DNA of 64,000 bases from CAILZL01 sp963748005 (GTDB taxonomy: Bacteria; Pseudomonadota; Gammaproteobacteria; Steroidobacterales; Steroidobacteraceae): contig CAVVHH010000002.1 in assembly GCA_963748005.1 (NCBI GenBank), forward strand, positions 1,674,001-1,738,000, read 5' to 3'. This document shows, piece by piece, positions 18,418-29,295 of the stretch. The notes beneath the pieces were generated by a model that saw nothing but the letters and a program-made list of their open reading frames with translations, made no database searches and was not told the DNA's origin. The position numbers and the translations under genes are program-made. Each line of letters opens with the position of its first letter. The first letter of the stretch is position 1.

Positions 18418-19703
18418 TTCTGCAGCTGACTCTGATCGGCAAACTGACGCCATTCACGCCCCACGATCAAGCGCGCGCCGCGACCATAGGTCCAGTATGA
18501 CCACGCCCAGTGCACCAGCACTGAAGCGCGATTGCGAAAGCCGCTGAGCCGGTAGATGTGCAGCAACAACCAGAACCACCAGGCAAGATAACCGCTCAGG
18601 CGAAACCCGTTCGCTTCGTACAATGCGCGGCTGCGTCCGATGGTGGCCAGATGACCCCAGTCGCGATAGCGGAAGGGCTGACGAGATTCAGCACGCAGAT
18701 CACCGAGGATCATGCGGCCTGCATAAATGCCCTGTTGCATGGCGACGTCGGCTGTTCCTGGCAATACGTCATTGGTAGCGGGATTTGTGTAGCGCGCCAT
18801 GTCACCCAGCACAAACACACGTTCGTCATCTGGCAGCGTGAGCATGTCGGTGACGGACAATCGTCCAGCGGCGTCGGTCTCCATGTTCAGTGCGTTGCCG
18901 AGCGCTTTGCCCAGCGGCGAAGCACGTACTCCAGCAGCCCACAGTATGGTGCCCACACGCAGCGTTTCGGCGCCCACCTGCACGGTACCTGCGCTGATAT
19001 GTGTAACCCGTGCATGGGTCCAGACCTGTACACCCAGACTTTCCAGATCACGTACCGCACGCGCCGCCAATGATTCGCCAAAGCTGGGCAGGATTCGTGG
19101 GCCCGCCTCGATCAGGATAATGCGCGCCAGGCGCGGATCGATCTTGCGGAAATCACGCGCCAGCGTGTAGCGACTCATCTCGCCGATGGCGCCAGCCAGC
19201 TCCACGCCGGTGGGGCCACCGCCGATGACGACGAAGCTGAGCTGTTCGCGTTGCACCGCAGGATCGGCAGTGGTTTCGGCAGATTCGAACGCCCGCAGAA
19301 TGCGCGCGCGAATCTCGGTAGCCTGCGGCAGATTCTTCAATCCCGGCGCATGGGCTTCCCACTCATCATGACCAAAATAGGCATGCGTAGCGCCGCATGC
19401 CAGCAACAGGTAGTCGTAACTCAGAGAACCCACGCTGGTGATCACCATGCGTTCCTGGGGCTTGATCCCGGTAGCGCTGGCCATCAACACCCGCACATTG
19501 CGGGCTTTGGACAGGATGCCGCGAATCGGCGCGGCAATTTCCGCCGGGCTCAATGCAGCAGTGGCTACCTGATACAGCAATGGCTGAAACACATGATGAT
19601 TCTCGCGATCCAGCAGCGTTACGTCGATGCCATCGCGATTGGCCAGTACCTTGGCCGCATTGAGACCCGCAAATCCCGCGCCAATGATGACCACATGCGT
19701 CAT
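18414..19703 (-). CDS. ndh: Type II NADH:quinone oxidoreductase (NDH-2-like)
   Basis: Single-subunit, non-proton-pumping FAD enzyme that passes electrons from NADH to quinone. 429 residues from ATG 19703. Features: FAD motif VVIIGAGFAGLNAAKVL (residues ~3-19), HHVFQPLLYQVATAALSPAEIA (quinone-site motif), second dinucleotide fold FVVIGGGPTGVELAGAIGEM (~165-184), TILWAAGVRASPL, and VFVLGDMA.Y. The C-terminal aromatic helix-rich tail (LAWWFWLLLHIYRLSGF) fits membrane attachment. Co-operonic with the CAP-domain gene. Confidence 0.92.
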   Translation of the reverse strand: MTHVVIIGAGFAGLNAAKVLANRDGIDVTLLDRENHHVFQPLLYQVATAALSPAEIAAPIRGILSKARNVRVLMASATGIKPQERMVITSVGSLSYDYLLLACGATHAYFGHDEWEAHAPGLKNLPQATEIRARILRAFESAETTADPAVQREQLSFVVIGGGPTGVELAGAIGEMSRYTLARDFRKIDPRLARIILIEAGPRILPSFGESLAARAVRDLESLGVQVWTHARVTHISAGTVQVGAETLRVGTILWAAGVRASPLGKALGNALNMETDAAGRLSVTDMLTLPDDERVFVLGDMARYTNPATNDVLPGTADVAMQQGIYAGRMILGDLRAESRQPFRYRDWGHLATIGRSRALYEANGFRLSGYLAWWFWLLLHIYRLSGFRNRASVLVHWAWSYWTYGRGARLIVGREWRQFADQSQLQK

Positions 19704-20032
19704 GAATGCCCTCCAGCTTCCGCATAATTCCATGCTACAGCAGGCATCGCGGTGACCGGCTCAACTCTGCGCAAGCATGACAGCAATGCCAGCTCGATTT
19801 GTAGCAGGGATACATTACTGTAGCGACACAAATATATGAACGAGCAGCCGGAGGTCATGCAAGTTCCGACAGTGCGTAATCGCTGATAGTCGCAAGGATG
19901 ATCCCATTGTGGCTTGACGGTCCAGGCATGGCCACCTGACCTGGGATTCGCCCGCCAGGGAGCTACAGGCTCAATGATCAATGGCACCGCGCCGCAATGA
20001 CTGATGCATTGCTGACACGGTGCGGTGGTAAC
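19704..20032. other. Intergenic region between ndh and the outer-membrane protein gene
   Basis: Both flanking genes are on the minus strand. The region holds the ndh promoter and the 3' end of the neighbouring unit. No gene or clear hairpin was recognised. Confidence 0.5.
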
Positions 20033-20692
20033 TCATTGGCTGAAAGTCACGCCCAGGCTGAAGACATCCACATTTACTTCCTGCAGATCCAGGTCTTCCA
20101 TGGTGTTCTTGTCGCCAACTTTGTTGAATCGCTGCGCACCAACGTGAACGGCAAAGGTATCAGTGACCTTGAACGCCGCTCCAATGCCGATGAACAAGTC
20201 GTGCGACTTGGCATCGGAAGCGGTTGAAAGACTGGACAGGGAATCCGTCGCGTATTCCTTGATTACGCCTTGAGTGAACAGGATGCCAGCGCGGCCCCGC
20301 AGCTCAAACCGCGTACCCAGGGGAAGTATGCCCATTGCTGCCACAGCGGGGCCGCCTGCCGACAGACTGGCTTTGTACAACAGAGGTATGCCGCCGGAGG
20401 TCACATTGGCGCGGTACTTGGCCGCACCCAAATCTATGTAGCTCAAGTCTGCGGCGAAATAGCGCGATACGCGGTAGCCTACTGCGGCGGACCAGGGTGA
20501 ACCCTGGTCATCAAAACTTGAATCCTGAATCGATGCACCCTGACTCGTTAACGCCGCATCGAAATCGTTCTTATTGATGTCATGAAAGGTCGACAGACCA
20601 AGCTCCACGTCGAAATAAAGTCCGGCATTTGCGGCCATGGCCGGTGCCGATCCCAGGCACAAGGTGCCTGCCAGCAGGATTAACTTCTTCAT
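20033..20692 (-). CDS. Outer-membrane beta-barrel protein (OmpA/OmpW-like fold)
   Basis: 219 residues with a clear signal peptide (MKKLILLAGTLCLGSAPAMA, cleavage near residue 21). It is followed by alternating amphipathic strands: AGLYFDVELGLSTF, WSAAVGYRVSRYFAADLSYIDLG, FELRGRAGILF, HDLFIGIGAAFKVTDTFAVHVGAQRF. It ends in F-S-Q after VDVFSLGVTF, near the terminal aromatic that the BAM complex recognises. The size fits an eight-stranded barrel. Ligand unknown. Single gene. Confidence 0.82.
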   Translation of the reverse strand: MKKLILLAGTLCLGSAPAMAANAGLYFDVELGLSTFHDINKNDFDAALTSQGASIQDSSFDDQGSPWSAAVGYRVSRYFAADLSYIDLGAAKYRANVTSGGIPLLYKASLSAGGPAVAAMGILPLGTRFELRGRAGILFTQGVIKEYATDSLSSLSTASDAKSHDLFIGIGAAFKVTDTFAVHVGAQRFNKVGDKNTMEDLDLQEVNVDVFSLGVTFSQ

Positions 20693-20833
20693 GTTCGCTC
20701 TCCTTTCCGTAAGTCCAACAACATATCTGAAGTAAGCGGAATTCCATCAAAATCAATCAATATATTAGTCCCCAGAGGGCCACCAGAGTGAGCTGCCGCT
20801 CGCAAATCTATGGCTGTGGCGCTGCTGGAGAAA

Positions 20834-21688
20834 TCAGTCAAGCAATGCCTGCTCCCGGGCCAGCTGTCGGCGCAAGGCTTCCTCGCGGGCATCGTCGATG
20901 GCAAGCAACACCACATCCAGGTCGGCGACATGCTCATCCTTGATGTATACACCGGTCAGCTTGCTGTCATGTTTCAGTTCTCCCCGCGCAAACAACGCCC
21001 ACATCTCCTGTGCATAGTTGCTGCTCAGCAGCTCCGGTGCGAAGCGACCCAAAGTGGCGGTAATGTTGCTGACGTCGCGTTCCAGCATGGCCAGCGCATT
21101 GTTGTTGCCACTGGCATTGACGGCCTGTGGCAGGTCGATAATCACCGGGCCGTCGGCGCCGATCAGGATGTTGTACTCGGACAGGTCACCATGAATCAGG
21201 CCGCTGCACAGCATGCGTACCACCTGGCGAATCAGAAAGCCGTGATAGTCGCGCGCCATTTCGGGTGACAGTTCGACTTCACCCAGCCGTGGTGCGGAAT
21301 GACCCTCGGCGTCGGTGACCAGCTCCATCACCAGTACATCATTGAAGTAACCATAGGGCCTGGGCACACGTACGTCGGCTGCGGCCAATTGATACAGCGC
21401 ATTCACTTCAGTGTTCTTCCAGGCGCTTTCCTGTTCCCTGCGGCCATAGCTGGTGCTCTTGGCCATGGCGCGCGCCTGTCGGCTGCCGCGCACCTTGCGG
21501 CCTTCCTGATACTGCGCGCGCGCCTGAAAACTGCGCTGTCCCAGATCCTTGTAGACCTTGGCGCAGCGAATCTCGGTGCCGCAGCGCACCACATAGACCG
21601 AGGCTTCCTTGCCACTTTTGAGCGCACGCAATACTTCGTCAATGATGCCGTCGTCGATTAGCGGTTGCAGGCCTTTGGGAATTTTCAT
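20834..21688 (-). CDS. RIO1-family serine protein kinase
   Basis: About 284 residues (start ATG 21688; ATG 21721 adds 11). The RIO fold is recognisable: the nucleotide loop LKSGKEASVYVVRCG replaces the classical glycine loop, the ATP-binding Lys lies in CAKVYKD, the flexible loop is at ~65-90, the hinge VLVMELV, the catalytic loop GLIHGDLSEYNIL (HGDLSxxN) and the metal Asp in VIIDLPQAV. Bacterial RIO proteins of this type are conserved in gammaproteobacteria; substrates are uncertain. It lies 114 bases downstream of fadD on the same strand. Confidence 0.9.
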   Translation of the reverse strand: MKIPKGLQPLIDDGIIDEVLRALKSGKEASVYVVRCGTEIRCAKVYKDLGQRSFQARAQYQEGRKVRGSRQARAMAKSTSYGRREQESAWKNTEVNALYQLAAADVRVPRPYGYFNDVLVMELVTDAEGHSAPRLGEVELSPEMARDYHGFLIRQVVRMLCSGLIHGDLSEYNILIGADGPVIIDLPQAVNASGNNNALAMLERDVSNITATLGRFAPELLSSNYAQEMWALFARGELKHDSKLTGVYIKDEHVADLDVVLLAIDDAREEALRRQLAREQALLD

Positions 21689-21802
21689 GGGGTCCGGTGC
21701 GGTGGGGCGACCACGCACCATAACATTTAAGTCACGACCATTTGTATTGGCGCGAGCTGCATACCAGCACGGAGTGTCAGCGGCTGGGCCGGAGGGTTCG
21801 GA

Positions 21803-23473
<1,671 letters not shown>

Positions 23474-23503
23474 TTTCTTATCCCCTCATGGTTCAGTCGC
23501 TGG

Positions 23504-23573
23504 GGCGGCTCACGAGCCGCCCTGCTTCGGTTTGTTGTCGCAAGAAGGGCGATTCGCGAATCGCCCCTGCGAC
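23504..23573. repeat. Two tandem palindromes between fadD and tesA
   Basis: A 7-base stem (GGCGGCT / AGCCGCC, 23504-23521) is followed by a near-perfect 37-base palindrome (23537-23573) with the exact core GGGCGATTCGCGAATCGCCC at 23547-23566. No T-run follows on either strand. REP-like, or a transcript boundary between tesA and fadD. Confidence 0.6.
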
Positions 23574-23588
23574 ACCACCACACATTGT

Positions 23589-24257
23589 TCAGCGGTGCAG
23601 CAGCGGCCGCAAACTTGGCCAGACATTCTCCAGCAGGCGCGGTTGCCCAAGCTCGTTAGGATGCAGATTGTCAGCCTGAAGTGCCTTGGCATCCAGCGCT
23701 ACGCCGTCAAGCAGGAACGGCGCCAGCGCCACGCGCTTGGTCTTGGCCAGATCGGCAAACACGGCCTTGAACCCTTCGGTATAGGTGGGGCCGTAATTGG
23801 GGGGAATCTGCATGCCCACCAGCAGAACCTTGGCCTTTGCCTGTTGTGCCGCATCGATCATGGTGCTCAGGTTGCTGCGTAACGCTGCGTTTGGCAAGCC
23901 GCGTAAACCGTCATTGGACCCCAGTTCCAGAATGACGATGGCGGGCTTATGAGTACTTAACAAAGCGGGCAGGCGAACTTTGCCCCCACCGCTGGTCTCA
24001 CCGCTTACACTGGCATTGACCACGTGGTATTCGTACCCCTGTTCGGACAGGCGCTTTCTGAGCAGGTTGACCCAGCCAGCTTCGACTTTGATGCCATAAG
24101 CCGCGCTCAAGCTGTCGCCGACGACAAGTATGGTGGCCGGAGAGGCGGCATGAGCTGGATGCGGCATGGTCATGAACACCGCAACCAACAATATTGACAG
24201 CCATGAACCGTCTGAACGCCATAGTCCAGTCAAGACTTTACTCAAGTAATCAAGCAT
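23589..24257 (-). CDS. tesA: Multifunctional acyl-CoA thioesterase/arylesterase TesA-like (SGNH hydrolase)
   Basis: Periplasmic SGNH hydrolase acting on acyl thioesters, lysophospholipids or aryl esters. 222 residues. Order: signal peptide (hydrophobic WLSILLVAVF, cleavage after PAHA), block I VVGDSLSAAYG (nucleophile Ser), block II/III with Gly and ELGSNDGLRGL (Asn), and block V DNLHPNELG (Asp/His). The ATG at 24257 has AGGTGG nine bases upstream. It shares its CATG with the start of the divergent ybbA, so the two start codons overlap. The longer upstream extension of this frame is antisense to ybbA. Confidence 0.93.
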   Translation of the reverse strand: MLDYLSKVLTGLWRSDGSWLSILLVAVFMTMPHPAHAASPATILVVGDSLSAAYGIKVEAGWVNLLRKRLSEQGYEYHVVNASVSGETSGGGKVRLPALLSTHKPAIVILELGSNDGLRGLPNAALRSNLSTMIDAAQQAKAKVLLVGMQIPPNYGPTYTEGFKAVFADLAKTKRVALAPFLLDGVALDAKALQADNLHPNELGQPRLLENVWPSLRPLLHR

Positions 24258-24945
24258 GAATTCAACCCACCTTGCCGTCACCACTGTGTTGTCCGCCGAG
24301 CATCTCAGCAAGCAGGTTAGCAGTCCCGAGGGAACACTGACCATTCTGGATGATGTCAGCATCGCCATCGGCACCGGCGAAACCGTGGCGATTGTGGGTG
24401 CTTCGGGCGCCGGTAAATCCACCTTGCTGGCACTGCTTGCCGGTCTGGATGTGCCCAGCGCCGGGCGTGTGCGGCTCAATGGCGCAGAACTCACCGCGCT
24501 GGATGAAGACGGACGAGCTGCCATACGTGCCAAACATGTGGGGTTTGTCTTCCAGAGCTTCCACCTGGTTCCATCGCTGACCGCACTGGAGAACGTCATG
24601 CTGCCGCTGGAACTGGCCGGCAAGCCTCAGGCGCGCAGCTCGGCCTTACAGGCTCTGCAGAATGTCGGGTTGCAGGCACGCAGTGGCCACTATCCCAATC
24701 AGCTCTCAGGCGGCGAACAACAGCGTGTTGCGATTGCGCGTGCCTTCGTAGCCAATCCTGCAGTGTTATTCGCCGATGAACCCACCGGCAACCTGGACAC
24801 GGTCACCGGCGAAAAAGTGATGAACCTGCTGTTTGAACTCAACGCCGCCAGTGGCACGACGCTGATTCTGGTAACGCACGATCTGCGCCTGGCGGAGCGT
24901 TGCCAGCGCGTGATCCACCTCGATAATGGCAAGGTGATGCTGTGA
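24256..24945 (+). CDS. ybbA: ABC transporter ATP-binding protein YbbA
   Basis: 229-residue MacB/LolD-type ATPase. Walker A GASGAGKST (residues ~49-57), Q-loop VFQSFHLVPSL, signature LSGGEQQRVAIARAF, Walker B VLFADEPTGNLD, H-loop LVTHD. It pairs with the adjacent FtsX-like permease YbbP. ATG 24256 overlaps the divergent tesA start and lacks a clear Shine-Dalgarno; GTG 24286 (VLSAEHL) is an alternative. The 3' end overlaps the ybbP GTG by four bases. The tesA-ybbA-ybbP arrangement is also found in E. coli. Confidence 0.94.
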   Translation: MNSTHLAVTTVLSAEHLSKQVSSPEGTLTILDDVSIAIGTGETVAIVGASGAGKSTLLALLAGLDVPSAGRVRLNGAELTALDEDGRAAIRAKHVGFVFQSFHLVPSLTALENVMLPLELAGKPQARSSALQALQNVGLQARSGHYPNQLSGGEQQRVAIARAFVANPAVLFADEPTGNLDTVTGEKVMNLLFELNAASGTTLILVTHDLRLAERCQRVIHLDNGKVML

Positions 24946-27467
24946 TCGATGCCACGACCCGTCCAGCGTCGCAGTGGTCCATCAGCTGGGGCCTTGCGGC
25001 GCGCAAACTGCGCCGCGAATGGCGCGCCGGCGAACATGTGGTGCTGGTGCTGGCACTGCTGGTGGCCGTAGCCGCACTCACGGCGGTGAGTTTCTTCACC
25101 AGTCGTGTCGATCGCGGCATGGCGCAGCGTGCGAATGAAGTGCTGGCTGCCGATATTCGCTTGCAGTCTGCGCGGCCGCTCAGCACCGAATATCTGCAAT
25201 ACGCACAAAGCCTGGGGTTGCAGACCAGCGAAACCCAGGCCTTCAACAGCGTCATTGTGCTGGGCGATGTCTCATCGCTCAGCTCGGCACGCGCAGTGAC
25301 CCAAGGCTATCCCTTGCGTGGCCGCATGAAGATCGCGGACCGCCTCGATGCACCCGAATATGAAACCACGCAGCTACCTGCAATCGGTGAAGTGTGGGCC
25401 GATCCTCGTCTGCTGTCGCGATTGAGCACGGACGTCGGTACCAGCCTGCAAGTGGGCAAGCTGCAACTGAAGGTCAGCAAGGTGCTGACCTATCGCCCCG
25501 ATCAGGGTTCGCAGTTTGTTGATCTCGCACCCACACTGTTGATGCGCCTTGAAGACGTGGCTGGCACCGAGTTGGTTGGCGTCGGCAGTCGCATACGTTA
25601 CCGGCAATTGTTTGCGGGCGAATCAAAGGCACTGACCGAATTCGACAGCTGGCTGACGCCGCGCCTGCAAACCGGTGAACGTCTGGAAGCGCTCAGCGAA
25701 GCCAGTCCGCAGCTGAATTCCTCCATCGAACGTGCGGGACGCTTCCTGAATCTCACCGGGCTTACCAGCGTGCTGCTGGCGGGCGTGGCGGTGGCCATGG
25801 CCGCTCGCCGCTATGTGGCGCGGCATCTCGACAGCGTGGCCCTGATGAAAAGCATGGGCGCTTCGCAGCGCACGGTGCTGAGCATCAGCCTGATGGAGTT
25901 GGGCATGTTGAGCGTGATCGCCGGCGTGCTGGGAACTGCGCTGGGTTATCTGGCACAGATGGGATTGGGATTCATGGCGCGCGACTTGCTTGAGGGCGCA
26001 TTACCTGCGCCGCGCCTGAGTCCGGCAATACTGGGCCTGGTGACTCCCGTGGTGGTGCTGGCCGGGTTTGCCCTGCCACCGCTGTTACAGCTGAAGCGCG
26101 TGCCGCCGGCGCGTGTGCTGCGCCACAACGTCATGCCACCGCCACTGCGGTATCTTAGCGTGTACGGTATTGCGGCTGCAGCCATCTTTGTTTTACTGCT
26201 GGTGCTGGTGCGTGATGTGCGGCTGGTCAGCTATGTGGCCGGCGGCACCGTTGCAACCATTGCGGTGCTGGCTGCCGGTGGTTGGCTGCTGGTGCGCAGC
26301 CTGGGCGGATTGCGACGCGCTGTGGGTGTGTCATGGCGCTACGGCGTGGCCAATATCGCCCGACGCGGCAGCGAAAGCGTCGTGCAACTGGTGGCCTTCG
26401 GCATGGGGCTGATGGTGTTGTTACTGTTGTTCGTCGTGCGTAATGACCTGCTGCGCGACTGGCGCATGAGCCTGCCTGAAAATGCGCCCAATCAATTCCT
26501 GATCAATATCCCGCCGGATCAAACCGATGCTCTGTCGAAGTTTTTTGTCGATCGCGGCGTTAAGGCACCTGAGCTGTCACCCATGCTGCGGGCCCGCCTG
26601 CACAGCATCAACGATACACCGGTCAGCGAGCTGCAACCCAAGGATGGACGCGGCCGTGGTTTTCTGGAGCGCGAAGCCAATCTCACCTGGTCGCGCGACC
26701 TGCAGGAAGGTAACAAGATCGTCGCCGGCAAGTGGTGGAGCGATAACGATGGCGGCGGTGCGCGCGTCTCTGTGGAAGCGGACATCGCCGAAGATCTGGA
26801 CATCAAGCTGGGCGACACGATCACCTACGATGTCTCCGGCCAACCCATCAGCGCCACAGTAAGCAGCCTGCGCGAAGTACGCTGGGACAGTTTCCGCCCC
26901 AACTTCTTCATGGTGTTCTCGCCGGGCGTGCTCGACCATGTCACCGGCACCTACATCAGCAGCGTGCATCTCGACACCACGCAACGCCGCATCATGGGCG
27001 AGTTCTATCGCACCTTCCCCGAAGTCACCGCCATCGACATCGATGTCCTGCTGGCGCAAATCCGCAGTGTCATGGATAACGCCGCGCTGGCCATTCAATA
27101 CGTGTTCGCCTTCTCGCTGCTGGCCGGCATCACGGTATTGCTGGCCGCGATCCAGGCCACACGTGATGAGCGTCGTTACGAAAGCGCCATGCTTAGAACC
27201 CTGGGCGCCAGCCGCCGTGTGGTGCTGCAAGGTGTCGCAGCGGAATTCATTGTGCTGGGACTACTGGCCGGCCTGCTCGGCGCCTTTGCCGCCACCGTGG
27301 TGGGCTACTACCTTGCTACTGAAATATTCAACCTCAAGTACAGCTTCGACTTCAGCGTCTGGGGTATCGGCATGCTCAGCGGTGTGTTACTGGTAGGGCT
27401 CACAGGTATCGCCGTGACACGCAGTGTGGTGAATCATCCGCCGGCGGCGACGTTGCGGGAGAGTTGA
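24942..27467 (+). CDS. ybbP: FtsX-like ABC permease YbbP
   Basis: An 841-residue membrane protein with two FtsX-type cores. TM1 is at ~28-48, then a large periplasmic domain, a TM block at ~270-420 (including LALPPLLQLKRVPPARVLRH), a second TM block at ~425-490, another periplasmic domain and a final TM block at ~715-835 ending in the FtsX motif ESAMLRTLGASRRVV. This ten-helix organisation is typical of YbbP/MacB-superfamily lipid or lipoprotein mechanotransmission pumps. The GTG start overlaps the ybbA stop. The substrate is unknown; adjacency to tesA suggests an envelope lipid role. Confidence 0.93.
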   Translation: MIDATTRPASQWSISWGLAARKLRREWRAGEHVVLVLALLVAVAALTAVSFFTSRVDRGMAQRANEVLAADIRLQSARPLSTEYLQYAQSLGLQTSETQAFNSVIVLGDVSSLSSARAVTQGYPLRGRMKIADRLDAPEYETTQLPAIGEVWADPRLLSRLSTDVGTSLQVGKLQLKVSKVLTYRPDQGSQFVDLAPTLLMRLEDVAGTELVGVGSRIRYRQLFAGESKALTEFDSWLTPRLQTGERLEALSEASPQLNSSIERAGRFLNLTGLTSVLLAGVAVAMAARRYVARHLDSVALMKSMGASQRTVLSISLMELGMLSVIAGVLGTALGYLAQMGLGFMARDLLEGALPAPRLSPAILGLVTPVVVLAGFALPPLLQLKRVPPARVLRHNVMPPPLRYLSVYGIAAAAIFVLLLVLVRDVRLVSYVAGGTVATIAVLAAGGWLLVRSLGGLRRAVGVSWRYGVANIARRGSESVVQLVAFGMGLMVLLLLFVVRNDLLRDWRMSLPENAPNQFLINIPPDQTDALSKFFVDRGVKAPELSPMLRARLHSINDTPVSELQPKDGRGRGFLEREANLTWSRDLQEGNKIVAGKWWSDNDGGGARVSVEADIAEDLDIKLGDTITYDVSGQPISATVSSLREVRWDSFRPNFFMVFSPGVLDHVTGTYISSVHLDTTQRRIMGEFYRTFPEVTAIDIDVLLAQIRSVMDNAALAIQYVFAFSLLAGITVLLAAIQATRDERRYESAMLRTLGASRRVVLQGVAAEFIVLGLLAGLLGAFAATVVGYYLATEIFNLKYSFDFSVWGIGMLSGVLLVGLTGIAVTRSVVNHPPAATLRES

Positions 27468-27543
27468 TTGGTGAATACTTGATAACGTTTGAGAAGAGAT
27501 GCGTCACCCTGATCTGCGCGGCACGTCCTTTCGATAGAGAGAG

Positions 27544-27999
27544 TTAGAACTCTGGATCACTATCGCGAACTACGACTCTAAAATGAGACTTTGCTAGACC
27601 TTCAGGAAGGACAAATTTCTTCTTCGAAGGAGGAAATTTCCCGTCAAACATCTCTGCTGCAGACAACATTGCACCAAGAGCGGTGAAGAAAAACGCCGGT
27701 AGTATTGAAAGCCAAACGGCTACCCCGCTCAGCGAAATGTGCGCAAAGAAGAGAGCGATTCCGCTGTCAAAGCTTGGAAAGCTGATCCAGCCATCGTATA
27801 TGACCTTGAACATCACTAGTCCAAGTGTTGTGACGATTAAGCCCCCTGCTAGAAGCGGGAACTCTACAATCCGCTTTCGAGAAGTTCCTACGGCATCGAA
27901 GTTGAGGCGTTCGGGTTTGAGCACGGGCGGAAGCTCGTCCACCAGTATTGAGAACTTTAGTTCGCTCAGCTTTGGAGAGCCGTTCAGAAGAACCTTTAG
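27544..27999 (-). pseudogene. 3' part of a membrane-protein gene split by an IS
   Basis: C-terminal ~150 codons of a gene whose 5' part is at 29296-29719. Joining the parts at the TTAG duplication gives one open frame of about 291 residues (...GSFFVL-KVLLNGSPKLSELKF...DELPPVLK...). This part has two strong membrane segments (LLAGGLIVTTLGLVMFKVI and a hydrophobic stretch with LSGVAVWLSILPAFFFTALG) and a charged tail ending DSDPEF. The internal GTG at 27942 could start a 132-residue fragment but has no evident ribosome site. Family not recognised. AT-richer than neighbours, suggesting acquired DNA. Confidence 0.85.
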
Positions 28000-29295
28000 C
28001 AGGCTGTTGAAAATTGGGCTGTGATTGTCGGTGGTGTGATTTCGAGCTGCATTTTTCAGTGCATTTCGGGTTGCATCGGTGTCAGTTCTTGCGTGCCGAT
28101 CGATTCAAGCCGCTGATGCCTCTGCATCATGCGCTCGCTCCCATCAGATTCCGCATCCGCACCAGGTTCCAGCCCATACACGTGAACTGGTAAATCAGGT
28201 TCACCTTGTCGAGTCCTCTGACTTTCACCTGCCGGATCAAGCCAATGGTCTTGCCCCAGCCAAAGGTTTCTTCGATCCGCTTGCGCAGACGTTGGCTGAC
28301 TTTATAGCTGTCATGGCGGGTGGTGCGCTCATCGAGTTGCGAGCCACCGGGTCGTTTGTCATTGCAGGCGACGTGCGGCGTGATGTTCAGGGCGCGACAC
28401 TCGCGGATGAAGTCTTTGGTGTCGTACAGCTTGTCAGCACCGACGGTCTTGCGCCGCTGTCCCGGCAGGCTGGCCAGTAACGCCAGCGCCGTATCACGCT
28501 CAGCAGTGCCGTGCGCCGCACTGACCTGGGCGCGGACGATCAGGCCGTGGCGATTCTCCATCACGCTGTGGCCGAGAAAGGCCAGCTTGGCTTCGCCGCC
28601 ACGGCTCTTTTTGGCAGTGCGGCTGTCGGGGTCGGTGCGGGATTGATGGGTGTCATTACTGCGTGATTGGCCGTGAAAATCCCGCTCGGCATTGCGACCG
28701 CCGCCCGCAGGGGGTTCATCACTGCCATCCTTGCGCACAAAGCTCTTCTGCGAGGCCCAGGCCTGGATCAAGGTACCATCCACGCTGAAGTGTTCGGTGG
28801 ATAACAAGTCCCGCTGGCCCGCCAGCTTGACCACCTCGGCAAATAGTTCTGGAATCACCTCGTGCTCCAATAGCCGATCCCGGTTCTTGCTGAAGGTCGA
28901 GTGGTTCCACACCGCATCGTCAATGGCCAGCCCGACAAACCAGCGGAATAGCAGGTTGTAATTCAGTTGCTCCACCAACTGCCGCTCGCTGCGGATGCTG
29001 TACAGCACTTGCAGCAGCTGCGCCCGCAGCAGCTTCTCCGGGGCAATTGACTCCCGTCCAATATCTGCGTAGATCGACTCGAACAGCCCATTCAGTTTGC
29101 GCAGGGCGTCATCAAACAGCCTGCGCATCGCTCGCAACGGATGATCCGCAGGCACATACCGGTCCAGATGTACCGTGGTAAACAACGCCTCTTGCATCAC
29201 ATCCGAGCCGCGCATCAACTACCCCTTCACCAAAAACCATCGTCCCGTGAAGTCTATTTCAGGCTGAATTTGAAGGGGAGATTTTCAACGGCCTG
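28000..29295 (-). mobile_element. IS5-family insertion sequence, 1,296 bp
   Basis: The ends are CAGGCTGTTGAAAATTGGGC (28000-28019) and, on the other strand, CAGGCCGTTGAAAATCTCCC (from 29295): imperfect inverted repeats matching 14 of the first 15 bases. Flanks are an exact TTAG duplication (27996-27999, 29296-29299), which fits the YTAR targets of IS5-group elements. One transposase gene fills most of the element. Both ends and the gene look intact, so it may be active. Confidence 0.95.
28127..29218 (-). CDS. IS5-family transposase
   Basis: A 363-residue DDE transposase. N-terminal DUF772-type helical domain: HLDRYVPADHPLRAMRRLFDDAL, PEKLLRAQLLQVLYSIRSERQLVEQLNYNLLFRWFVGL. Catalytic core: first Asp in HFSVDGTLIQAWAS, second Asp in VGADKLYDTKDF, Glu in the Y-2-R-3-E-6-K-like box KVSQRLRKRIEETFGWGK. 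Complete with no frameshift. Transcribed in the same direction as the gene it interrupts. Confidence 0.95.
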   Translation of the reverse strand: MMRGSDVMQEALFTTVHLDRYVPADHPLRAMRRLFDDALRKLNGLFESIYADIGRESIAPEKLLRAQLLQVLYSIRSERQLVEQLNYNLLFRWFVGLAIDDAVWNHSTFSKNRDRLLEHEVIPELFAEVVKLAGQRDLLSTEHFSVDGTLIQAWASQKSFVRKDGSDEPPAGGGRNAERDFHGQSRSNDTHQSRTDPDSRTAKKSRGGEAKLAFLGHSVMENRHGLIVRAQVSAAHGTAERDTALALLASLPGQRRKTVGADKLYDTKDFIRECRALNITPHVACNDKRPGGSQLDERTTRHDSYKVSQRLRKRIEETFGWGKTIGLIRQVKVRGLDKVNLIYQFTCMGWNLVRMRNLMGASA

